Source: Cardinalis cardinalis
Lineage: Eukaryota > Chordata > Aves > Passeriformes > Cardinalidae
Length of the DNA: 64,000 nt
Reading direction: 5' to 3'
Assembly: GCA_014549065.1 (NCBI GenBank)
Contig: JACDOX010000087.1
Coordinates: forward strand, 124,001 to 188,000
Part shown: in pieces, positions 47,968 through 60,300 of the stretch
Layout of the letters: every line of letters starts with the position of its first letter
Position numbering within the stretch: position 1 is the first letter of the stretch
Made by a program: the position numbers and the translations under genes
Notes under the pieces: model-generated
What the model was told of the DNA's origin: nothing
Databases searched by the model: none
The model's input: only the letters and a program-made list of their open reading frames with translations

Positions 47968-50900
47968 TATCAGTACAGAAAAACTGAAGGTAGCAGGATG
48001 TAGGGGATGTGTAAGACCTGCCAGTGCCAAATCTGGGCTCATGAGTGCTGTTCCTGAGTGTGAATGGTAGAGACCTCACTTTATTTTAGCTCATAGTAAT
48101 GTCTTGCTTTCTACTCTCCATAGATATTGGTTTGTTGGTTTGGGGTTTTTTTACGTGGAATTTNATCTGAAAACATGAAAAGTTTGAATAAATACTCGAC
48201 TATGAGGCTGGCCTGTTATCTTCAGTGCATTCCCCACTATCCATGTTGTATCTCCAGATACATAATATTGCAGGCTGACTAGACCTTTCCTGCCCCATGC
48301 CCCCTAATCCATCAAACCACATCCAGACTGCTACAATTCTGAAGTTTTCTGTTATTGTTTGGTTTGTTGGTTTGGGATTTGATTTTTTTTTTTGAAAGAT
48401 GAGCAAGTTCATATTCTCAGTAACAAATGCCCTGACACCNAGCCAACACTAAGTATAGAGTCCTGGCTACTGGTTATTTCCCATTTCTTGTAAACTATTT
48501 TTTTTTTTTTTTGCAAAGTTCCCTCACTAGATCCACAGTTAAGAAAGCAACTGGGTGTTAATCCAGTAAGCAGAAAGGGTGCAGAGAAGCTGCTGCAGCC
48601 TTTGACCAGCAAGGAGCAGTCCTGATAGCATCTGTTGTGCGAGGATAAGGACTGGAAATGACAAGGCCAGTTTTGGAGCAACGGTATCCGTGTTTCTCTA
48701 CCCTTGAGGACGAGGGGGACAAGTGCCTACATGTGTTGGATTTTGTTAGCTGGATCCAGTTGCTGTGTTGAGTTAATGAAGGTCATGCTATTCTGTGGAA
48801 TGTTGGGAAAGCAGGAGAAGCCGAAACCGAGCTGGCCCATCCCCAGGCAAACTGGTTTTAACCAGGAAAAAGTCAGAGAATGCTAAGAAACTTCTTGTAC
48901 ATCACCTCAGGCGGTTATGTATTCTGTTTCCTAGTTACATTTTTTTTTCCTGGTATCAATTCCAAAACAAACAAATGGAGAGAGAGAGAGAAGGGAGAAA
49001 GAGAAAAGCATTCCTTAAAATAACCCTTTAACATCTTGGGCCAAATTCTCTTCTCCTCAGGCCTGAAGATGCAGCCTGTCTGTGCTGATACTGATAGGGA
49101 GCACCCCAGATCTGTGCTGCAGTGGTTGTAAAGTGAAACACTGATCCCTTTTTCTTTGTTCAGATGTAGGGTCATAGAACTGTGGCTCATCTTAGGCACT
49201 ACACTAAATAACAGCATAGGTGAGTAGGCAGTGCAGGTACAGACTTCCTGACAGACCTTTCTTCTGTGTCTTGGGTAAAACAGCACTGGGCAGGAAGGAA
49301 CCCTGGCACTGTTTAGGATCTGCAGGCACAAGCTTTGACATTCTAGCAGTAGCTTGAGTATTCAGAAGTAGTTGTTCAGCACTAGTGTTTCCTGTTGGGC
49401 TTACTGGGAGAAATGGCACGACCAAAGGCCACTCCCAGAGTGCTGCAGTTTACTGCCCTGCCTTGGGAATGCTGAAACCTCAGGCTCCAGGGCTGACTGC
49501 ACATTTTAACTTCACTGGGGCATTTGCATTGCATGATTGTCATACTGCAATGCTTGAATAAACCTTCTTTTTTTGTCTGTGGGTGAGCACATCCACTTCC
49601 ACTCCTACTCTGTGTTATTCTAGTCTTTCAGCTAACTTTTGCCTCCAAAAAGTTAGGGAGTTGATCATGCCCCACTTTGGAACTGACCATTTGATCTGCT
49701 TGAGAGCAAAAGTAGAAGACATTTCTCAACTTCCCTGCACCGCTGCCCTCTGTGTCATCCTGTTTTGAGCTCCTCTATACAGCTCTTAAAGTGCTATATA
49801 AGGTTCTGAAAAGTATCACGTTGCTTGGCTGGGTGCTGGAGGCAGGAGGGCACAGAGTCTCTCTGGCGTGCTCCAGCAGCCAGTGGAAACAAGGGTAAGC
49901 CAGCTCGTGTACGTCTTAGCTTTGGCAGGGATGATCAGAGCCGGAGCTCAGCAAGAAATCAGCATTCCCTCTGCAAGTGAAAGGTCAGGAATGCAGAAAG
50001 CTCACTGCCTTTTTAAGAAGGTTGAAAGTTTTGAAAGTTTGCCCTCTGTTTTTTTTTTTCTGAAAAGAGAACAAATCGGAGGATAACAGTTCCATTTTCT
50101 GGTGTATGTTTGGCTGAGAATGTGTCATCTAATCTGCTTAAGAAATGGTCACATGTAATATTTTGAAAAATTAGTAACCTCTGGGTCAAATCCATTCCAT
50201 TCAGCCCTGCTGTTTGCTTGATGATTGACCAGTAGCCAATGATGTTTGGTATCCAGCTGACATCCNAGTCTTTTCCTGAATTCTCCTGCCAACAGTTAAA
50301 GGTACAGTAGAAACAAAAGCTATCAGCAGATATTTCCTCATTAAAACCTGTGCTGCTGGGCTCAGGGCAGACTGATGAGTTCAGGCTGCTGCAATGTTTT
50401 TCAATCAAGGACATCCAAACCCAAGCTAAGAAAAGAGCAGAGCTTCACCAGCAGCAGCACATGTGTCTGCAATCGTATATATGCGTGTGTGTACCTCTTC
50501 TATCAAAAGCACTGGCACAAATGNACTGTTATCAGTCTTGCTGTGAGAGTGGGTGGGAAACTATTCAGAGCAGCTTTTTCCCACTGGAAGCCTTTGGTGT
50601 CTAGAAATCAAAGCTCTCTGCAGATGTGTGTGAGTCTTGATGAGATCTAAATTGAGAATTCTAAAATCCAGATGGAATTTGTGATGAAAACAGATGCGTG
50701 ANCAACACCCTTGCCAGCTTAGAAGGCAGAGGCTGCAGCAGTGCCACAAAGAGCTTGGGCTCCACCAGCCTGAGTAAGTGCTCAAAGTGTCTGGCAGATG
50801 CCAAAGGGAGGCAGAGGTTCTTCCTTCCACCTGAATCAAGGTCTGCTTCCTCTTCATGACTTTCACAATGTCAGCCTTGATAATTTCTGTTCATGCAAAC

Positions 50901-51714
50901 CCTCTTTAAACTGGTGCTCGTCGTGTTGTTTATAGAGGATAAAATGGATTGAATATTAGATTCTGTTCCCCATCTCTTCAAAGAGATGTGACTTTAGTGG
51001 ATGTTGTTTCTTCTTCTTTCCAAATTACTAATAATTACCTATTTTGCCTTAAATCAATGTCCAAATTCTGTGTGCTTTAATCAGTGTATTCTGGTTGCCA
51101 TATAAGAAAAAATTACTGTAGTGACACAAAATAATTTCCCTTCTTAGTATGGTATCCAGCCATACTTTGCACATTGGAAATAATGAGTCATGGAATCAAC
51201 AGCACGTGATGTGGTCTTTGTGAAAGACATCTCAACTGGCATGGGGTCACATTGTAAGGCATCAGCCTNAGAAATTTCTTCCCACTTGCTCAAACAATTT
51301 TTCTATTGTACAAACATATGCAAAGTCCTGCCTTTCTCTTCNTTGCAGCCTGTGTTAAACTTCATTTGTCGCTTGGATTTATGTTCCATGCTTTTCTTCA
51401 TCAAATTCATTGACCCCAACAGTAGATAATTTAAAGGCTGTACGGAGATATTATTTTCTGAAGGACTCATAAAAGAGGCAGACTGCTACTTCTAGCTTGA
51501 GCCAAAATATATGGAGTGAATCCTGTGCNAGTTTCTTTGCAAGCAGATGTATCTTGTCCGTGACAGAGAAGGCACTGGCTTTACAAATGCTGGGAGTCCT
51601 GTAAGTGCTCTCTGTCACNCTGAATTAGGATTTGTTTCTGCTTCCATTGACTTAAGCACATGAACATTAATCTCCAACGTTAATCAATTTATTGTCTCTG
51701 AACCCCCATAAGAT

Positions 51715-51860
51715 AAAGAATTACAATCTCTATTTTGCAGATGAACTGAGTTGCAAAGAGATTTAGATTCCTGTTTAAACATGTGTTTAGGCACCTAAGG
51801 ATGCAACTAGATGCCAAGTAAGATTTATGAAAGTGTCTTAACTGATCTTGAGTGGAAGTT
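51715..51860. repeat. MIR-like or other ancient amniote repeat fragment
   Basis: The segment 'ctctattttgcagatgaactgagttgcaaagagatttag' resembles the 'cattttacagatgaggaaactgagg' block of MIR-type repeats. It is followed by 'ttaggcacctaaggatgcaactagatgcc', a phrase common in old sauropsid repeats. Upstream, 'cttccattgacttaagcacatg' (near 51640-51661) also resembles the palindromic family at 23769. Recognition is from memory and divergence is high. Confidence 0.35.
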
Positions 51861-54335
51861 TAGAGCCCAGAGAAGTGAAGGGATTTATAAATTCACTAAG
51901 GCACTGGAGTATCTATAGGAGCCTCGTGCTGACTTCCTGGTCTCACCTGTGTCTGGGAGCAGAGCTGGATCGAGCCCAGGGTTGTGGCAGGTAGGCAGGA
52001 AGGGCAGTAGGGTCCTGGGAGAGCCTGAGCCCTGTGCTTGGGGACAGCACTGCTCAGACACGCAGCCTTGCTGTTTGTTCCCAGTCTTGTCATTCCATCA
52101 CTGCCCCCCTGCCACCCCAGGATGATTTTCAGATGCTTTGTTTCCAGGCACAGCAGAGGGTGCAGCTCCAGGACCATGGAGATGTAGTGGCTGCAGAGCT
52201 GCTCTGTCCTNTTGTGCCTGGGCAGCCAGTGAAGGTCTCTGAATTAACTCTGTGCTGGAGGACAGGATAGGAGGCTTAGCTGTATCACTCTCCAAACTAT
52301 TGTGTAATTGTCATATATAGTACAGTTAAGGACATACAGAGGTTTNAAATGTTTGCTTTTTTATTTTTTTAATTAAAAAAAANATTTAAACAATGCTCAT
52401 TTCAAAAATCCTTCTGTACCTCCTGATGCAAAAGACTGACTTGAGACTTGTTTGCATCCTTGCTGCCTGCTGGGAATGAGCTTGTTGTGGAAACCACTAG
52501 GTGGAAATGACAAATAATAAATTTGTTGGAAAAGGCAGCTTGTAAGCAGGAGCCAGAATGAAATTTGAGTCAAGTTAGATGAAAATGTTGGGGGAGAAAA
52601 TGCTTCAGCAACACTAAAATGGCTTTTGATGTTTGAAAGTAGAAAACATTTCTGTGTTTGTTTCAAAANTATGTATTTCAGCTCAAAAGGGCCAGCACTT
52701 GAAAGGGGGAGGTGCCACAACTTCAGAAAGGTTTTATTTTCTTTTTGCCCGAACAATTGTCTTGAGTCAACTCAAATGATTTTCATAGCAAATGAAACAT
52801 TTCTGTCTGTTTGACCCATGTGATTATTTCTTTGTGTTTGGTAGTCATTGTGAAAACTCTCTTTTCCCTGTGTCTCCTACCAGAACTGCAAGTTGGAGAC
52901 TGGAATATTCCACCTCCGTGTGTGCGGGGTGCAGCTGCCTGAAATAAATCTCCAAGTTTTAAACATCTCAGGCTCTGCCTCATGGTAGATGCTTTATTCT
53001 TACCCTGGAGTGAGAATCCCCTGTTGATGGTATCTTTAAGGAAGCTGCTGATCCCAAAGCCCCAGGCCAGAAACCTGGCAACAGAGCAGTAACAGGGCAT
53101 TTTTATATGAGCAAGTCACTTTGTGCAAGGCGTCTTTAGCATATATGCACTAAAAAAGGTGGTTGTGAATGTTCCAGAACTTTAAAAGAAGTCNGTGAAC
53201 TCACTGTGCACATGCAAACAGACAAATGAAGCATGGCATGTGATACACAAAATTATATGTCCCTCCTGGGAGTACTCACACTGCCTTCCTGAGCCCCTCA
53301 GATCAGATTTGGCACAGGGGTAGTTGAATCTAACATGGCTGTGACTGTAGCCTTCACAACTAGAATTGTGCAGGTACATAGGCGTGAGTGGAATGTGACA
53401 AGGGAAAATTGAGTGTAAAGTCTGCTAGACAGCCAATAAATTTGCTTTATATCTTTATCTTTTCCTTGCTTGGCAATTATTTCAGCAGGTGCTGAACGAC
53501 TTTCTGCCTGCTGTAAATGAGGGGAACTCAAACGACCTACTGTAAATTCTTGATATTTCCTGTACTTATGAGAGGACATAATCATCTGAAGAACTTGTAT
53601 ATTTAGTNTGGATTAAGATGATTTTTAAATAATGCCTTTTTTTTTAAAGCCCAAGATTGGTCATAACTAGTGTTAAGTTGCTTAGTACTGTATAAATGAG
53701 ATGTGTTCATATTGTCACCAAATAGGTAACCATCTATTTTTAAAATGGTAGGGTGGAGTTGCTGCTCAGGTAATTCCACATTATTTGTTGTAATTCAGTA
53801 GCCAGTTAATGACAGCATCTCACTATTAGGTTATAGCCCTCCTAGGTTATGGTTTTTAAAACCGTAAAGCAAGAGTTACAGGGTTTTAGAGGTTGATTAC
53901 AGAGAGCTTTATTGTTATTTCTTACACTTAAATCTGCTAGGTAGGTTAAAACAGCCAAGTAGGAGATCTGGAATAGCAATGATGTGCAGTTAAACACTGA
54001 AAAATGCCTACCTCTTCTACACAGTAGAGCTATNAAAGTATTGCTTATTGTACATTAGTATTCTGTGTTCGTTACCTGCAGAGCTCCTACAGGCAGTAGA
54101 GTGAGCAGGCTGTACCATTTGTGACTTCATGCTACAGCATTCTCGCTTGCCTGCACAGTTGACCCGATCCTGTATGTCATCAGGGAGGAGATGTTTAACT
54201 TGTGACACTGCTAATCCTTTCCTGAAGGCTTTTCATTCTTCCTGCACGTTGTCCTTTCGTTGCTTTTGTGAGCTGGAACATGCTTGCTCAGCCCACTGAT
54301 GAATTCATGTAATTACCTATGGATGTATCCAGGTC

Positions 54336-54395
54336 CTGTTGACTTTACCATTAAAGATCAGGGATTGCCTAAGTATTGCACTGAATCAGGACCCC
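54336..54395. repeat. Ancient palindromic repeat remnant, partial second copy
   Basis: This contains 'gttgactttaccattaaag' and 'cctaagtattgcactgaatcaggacc', which match in order the centre and one arm of the palindromic family described at 23769-23851. Only one arm is evident. It is strongly diverged, so the assignment is tentative. Confidence 0.42.
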
Positions 54396-57300
54396 CAGGC
54401 ATTTTCACATGCACAGGCTAACTTGGGAACTGGTGCACCTTGTTGTAGTCCTCCACTGCTGGGAATGAAGAGCAGGCTGGAGACAGCCAGGAGCCCAGCA
54501 GCCAACAGGGTGCTCATCTCCCCCAGGAAATCCTGCAGTTCACCCAAGTGGGATACATGGAAACAAATCGTGATGTTAAACAAAGTTCCGAGTGTGTGCT
54601 TGGTCAATCCAGTTCTGGAAAGTTGGTCTGCGNGCAGGTGGGAGTTGGCAAAGGCACGCGTCCCTGCAAGGAATCTGCCGGGTACTGCTGTGTGTGTGGT
54701 GTGTACCTCTGCAGGGGCCCCCTTTGCAGGAGCTCTGGGGCACAGAGCCCTTCCTGGCTCAGCCAGGTTCTCATGCAAGGGTAGGGTGATTTGTAGGTGC
54801 TCTTGGTAAATGTGCTTGTCTCCACGTTTGTATTATGCTGATACAAATGCAGCTAATGAATGCCTTGTGATAGTGCTGTGTTTTACAAGGAGTGTTTCAG
54901 TACTGTCAAGCCCAAAGAGTCTGGGCTGAGCTTGCTATGTGAANGCATCAAGCCTTCAGAGACGATGGTTGTCCTCAGCTGGAATGACTGACATTCCTGG
55001 GAATCACAGTTACAAAAAACCTTGGGTCTCAAGTTCATATATTGTTCCAAGCCAGTAGACACATTATATATTCCCTGTAGGGGCTCATTTGTGATCCTTG
55101 CTGGTACAGTTTGCACTCACAGGAGTCCCTTAACAAGAGGGGAGATGTTGCAGCCTGGGCTTCTGCTGAAGCTCTGTGGCATTGTTTTCCCAGGCTGCTG
55201 ATGGAGGAGTGGGCCTTTCCTTTCTCCATCCCTTCAGAAAGCCATCCGTGCTGCTTCCTCAGTGCTTTGATATTCTGCCAGCTGAGGGAGGGAAGAGCCA
55301 TTTATAAATATTTCTGGTAATACAGTAAGTACTCTCACATGTTTTGCTCACTCATTTTCCGTATCCAGAAATCTATCCGACCAGAATCAGTTCACTCTCT
55401 TTTATTAGCAGAAATAGATCCACAACAATTAAAATTGATTTAAAAAAAAAAAAGGAAAAAAAAGAGAAGCAGCAGCAAGCACATCATATTGACTGTGTGT
55501 ATATTCACACTGGCTTCCAATCCATGGATAATTACCCCTCAGAGATCGTGTGCTATGTACAGTATGATGATGGAATTATGCACTTTAAAGAGCTTTAGTG
55601 AGCCTCTTAGGATGCCAATTTCTTTCCCTTTTTCTTCTTTTTTTTCCCTTATTTTCATTGCAGTGGGTAATGATTTTTAAATGCACATGACCTGTCCTCA
55701 AAACCAAAGTAAGTCGTGTCAGTGATGTTTTGTCTTTGGGTCTGACTTTCCTTGAACTGATGCAGTAGAAGTGTACCCATGAGGTGAAGTTGCATGGTCA
55801 GGGGATCTCTTGGGATTGCTGATCCTCATCAGTGAGGGGAAAGGCGAGTGGAACTTAAAAGTACTCGTTGTCTTTGGCAGCAGGTAGCCAAATTGCACTT
55901 CCTGGAAGGAAAGAGGGCTTGAACAAGGCTGTGGGTAAAAATCCGTAGGAAAGCAGGCTTTGTTGTTTTGGCTGATTGTGGATCACCTGACCTGAACACT
56001 AAGAACCAGGGGTAGTGGTTTCTCTGACCTCTTTGTCAGAGCCAGTTGAACTGTTTTGATTTGCAGTTTCGCACACACTCACAAAATTAAAATATTGTCT
56101 ATACATTTCAGCCTAACTTGTTTTTGGCAAAGTGATAAGCAAGTAAAAAACAGGGCCTCATCGTAGGAAGTGTCAAGCCATCTTAATTTTAGGCAGAAAT
56201 ACCAGCTCCTCCTAGAGGAAAAGAGCCAGTCCGTAAATAGCTCCCAACAGATCCTTTACCCAAGCAGACAAAAGGGTGTGACGTGCAGGAGTTGCTGCTA
56301 ATGCCAGATTTCATCTTTCCACTGGTAATGTGTCACCTGGGTTTGAATTTGTCTAAGGTGTGACTTGGTGTTCAGGCAGGAGTGTTCATTGATACTCAGT
56401 GAGCAGCTCCCCGAATCGTTTGCAGCTCTTGGGAGAGCATCTCCAAAGGAGTTGAGAGGGGAGGCACCTACTGAACCACAGCCATGGGGACTGAGGTTGC
56501 AGGGCTGCTGCTCTCCATGTTCTGTGACTGCAGCTCTATTTACAGATTTTTATCTTTTGTTGACATCTTTAATAAATGTTTGGTAACAGCAAGTGGTGCT
56601 GCATCCTGTTCCACCAGCCTGGACCAGCGGGCTCTTGTGTTNAAGGGAGAGCTCCCAAACACGACTTACTGCCCAAAAAGAGTATTTTTAACTGGGACTA
56701 GAGCAGCTGTGATGTCCTCACAGGTGGAAGGTGGGCCTGGGAGTGCTCCCAGGAGTAGGCTGGTGTGTACAAGCCAGTCCTCTCCTGCCATCCCTACTTC
56801 CTCAGGGCTCTGTGTCCCAGGAGCTGCAGTGTCCTTGCTGTCCCCCTGTAGTCCAGGCTGCAGAAGCAGGACCTCCTTCCACCATCCACCAGAGCCTGTG
56901 TGTGTGGCTCTGCAGAGTGGTTGGGCACGTGGGTCCCATGGAGCAGCTGAGTTTATGGGACATGTTTGGGAAAGGTCTGAGGAAGTATCAGATGTTTCAG
57001 TGTATGCAGCTCTTATGTCTCTGATTTCCTGGTTCCCCTGGATAATGGTGAGTGGTGCTCAGAGGCACTGGCAGCACCTTTCTGAGTGCTGGGTGATAGC
57101 CTGAGCTGCTCCAGCTCAGCCTTCAGTCCTGCACTCCCTTCTCTGTCTGGGCACTGCAGTCCATGGGGGCTCCTGGGTGCTCTGGTAAAAATGAGGGGGG
57201 CTTTTTGTGCTTCAGTGGGCAATAGGAGAACATGTCCCTGTTTGTGTCCCTATTATTATTGTTTTAATCTAACTCAGGAAGCCATTCCTTACTCGTTAAA

Positions 57301-60300
57301 GATGTACATTTTAGGTGCCTAATTGTGTGTTTTACTTGCCAACTCTCTCCATCCCCTTTCTTCCATGATCCCACCACTCTCTTCCCTTCTCATTCCTTTA
57401 AATGTGTGTAGATGATGAATAGCAAATCTTCTCATAGAATTCTTCAGGAATATTTAGTGTAGGGTTTTGCTTTTGTTTGCTTTTCTGGTGACTTGGAGAT
57501 GGCATGGTGAGAAAAGAAACATGTGAGCTAAACCTGTTGGTTTGAACATTGTGTCAGAAAATATCCATAAATTGCAAGTTACTACACAGATGTATAGATT
57601 TAATGAGACTGTGTAATGCCATTTATTTATGCTAAAGAATCTGACACATACGGTACTGAAAAAAGTTAATACTCTAAGAGTTATTTTATATTTTTCCATT
57701 GCCATCTGTCACTGCCTACATAATAATGATACAGGTGAAAGCCTAGCACTGCTTTAAAAAAAAATCAGAATGAATAGTCATTTAAATGTCTTGCTGCTTT
57801 AATAGCTGGTGTGTTTTAAGTTGTGGGAAGGAGGCAGCAGAGATACCCTCCCCCTGTTTTTAGTGTATTAAAATTTGAGTTTAAACAGAGATGGANTCTT
57901 GAAGTGACTTAAGAAAATGGAAAATAACTATAAACTCTACAGTCCTTTACATTTGGAAAAGTTAAAGGACTAAACCAGATGCTGCCATCCTTGTAACATA
58001 CCNTGAGTGGCTCTTGGAGCAGCCCTTTCATGTGCATCTTGAGATGTGGGTGAATTTTTGTGCTCTTAGTTCTGCCTTAATGGGCTGAACTCAGTACTGC
58101 TGGGGTCTCTGAACTGTGAACAGGTATTTCCAGATCCCTAAATCCTCATCCTCATCTTCCATCTCAATTAAAAANAATAAACCATGTAAGGACATACGAT
58201 TTTTTGGTTTAGCTGCCTCAGGTTAAAATAGATGTTTCAAAGCAGCACNACGCGGACAGAAGTCAGCATTTACAAAGACACTGGCTTTTAAGAGGTCTCC
58301 TTCAACATTGTGTAGTCACAGTGTGCTTAGACAGAGCTGTTTCCCTTTNATTTCCTTTACTTACACAGGACTCCAGGCCGGCAGTGGCTGTGAGGGGCAC
58401 GGGGAGAAGTCCCTGTGCTCAGGCATTTGCAGAGCTCCAGGGCTGCACATGGACCTGGGGAGCTGCCCATGGCTTTGCAGCAGCCACCTGCCTCCCAGGG
58501 TGCAGACAAGGCTTTGGCTCAAACAAAAACAGGTTTTGTTGTTCGTCTGCTTTTTACAATATAATGACAAAGACAGAAAATATTTTTGTGGCAGGTGCTT
58601 ATCCTATAATTTTCCATGGGTTGATGAGTTGGGGAGGTGCCTTATTTAGAGGAGGAGGACATGGCTAGGTCAGGTTGCATTAAGATGATTTAGAGTTTAT
58701 ATAATGAGAAATAAATAAAACTTTTCCTGAAAGCTGTGAATGATGATGTATAACTTGGTAATGAAAGCCTTTCACTGATTTAAGATAATGTCTTTAGTGG
58801 TAAAAATGCCAGAAAATGAAGCAAGGTTCTGACCCAGAGAAGTGATTCCACTGGCTTCAAACAATTTCTTCAGGTGTATTTTCAAATATAGTGTAGATTT
58901 CCTAATGGAAAGTTCCTAATAAATGGAATAATCATTATGTTTATAATTACTACCCTTTGTGTATGCTGGAAAGCATTTTAGGAAGTCCTGCACTTTTTAA
59001 GAAGCAGAGACAGCAATGAGTGAGCCAATAAGGTTTTGGTCTCTTCAAATGGATGTTATCAATCACTTTATTTTTGTTTATAAGGGATGATCCATATATA
59101 GCTGTAGTTTGTCAGCATTTTCCATTACAAACTTCTAGTTTTTGTACCATATAGAGCTCTCAGCAGCCTCTTAGGGGTGAATGTTGTGTCACTCCTCAAT
59201 GAGTGTTTCTTCTGCTCCCTCATTAGAATCTGAACTGGTCTTAAAAAAGTGTTCATGGTTTCATGTGTTGAGAAAAGCGTGGCTTATTACAGGACTGAGC
59301 CTTTCTTTTTCCTCCTCTCTCTGCTTTTCTGTGTGCATCAGAAATAGCTTTACTGAAGTGAAGAGGAGCTGTGGTAGGAGAGGAGGCTGACAGTATTTAA
59401 TGTACACATTGCGGACAGTAGGAGACTTGCTTTGGGTCAGCAAGGGAAAGAGAGACCACCCACGGCCGAACCTGCCTCCCGCACTGCCACTGTGACATGG
59501 AACTGCANAATGGAAGGGGCCCTCGAGAGCACCTGCTGGGCACCACTGCCCCCAGCATCACCTGCCCCTCAAAAACAAGTGGGAAATCATTCACACAAAG
59601 GCACAGGGTCCCAATGGCTGCAGCATGCAGGAGGAGAGAGCAGGGGAGCACAAGGGCTGGGCAGGTCTTGTGTAAAGACAGAATTTGCCAGATGACATTT
59701 CTCAAAAAAAAANGTGTCTTGTACAACAGCAAAAGGAGAGGGAAAAGAAACATCCTGCTGCCTCTCACCCCATCAAAACACAGGGGAAAAAACAACAGAA
59801 CAATATGTTGGATATAAAGATACATCCAACAATTGATCCTAGTTTGACCTTAGGGAAAAATCTATGAGTCCAAGACTATCATCTGAGTTAGCCTAAGCAT
59901 CTGTAGAGGAGGCAGCAGCTAGGAGCAGAGTCCTGCGGTGTTCACTCATCTTGCACAGGGATCAGGTTCTGGCCCTGCAAAAGGGTAGGGGGACTGGGAA
60001 AGGGAAACTCCTCCTTGCACCTCTAGGGAATTGGCAGAAACCTTGTATTAATCACAGTATTTGTTGCACTATATTGCCTTGGAAGTACAGGCACAAAGGG
60101 AGGGGAGGCTGGGTCAGCAGGAGTACTTTTCCTACCCTGGGATATGAATACACGACTGGCTTGTGTAAGTGCCGCTTGCGTAGATGCATCTGTGGGTGAA
60201 ATTTGGCCTGAGGTCTTTCTGGAGAGGAATCTTGCGACACTGAGCAATCATATATATTCAATTAGGATTTCATCCTCTTGCCAGATGGAGGTATGCAGCA

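Noticed and set aside
56484..57104. 206-codon plus-strand open frame
   Set aside because: Ser/Gly/Trp-rich without any motif. Crosses an N, overlaps another frame equally open, and has no splice or promoter context.
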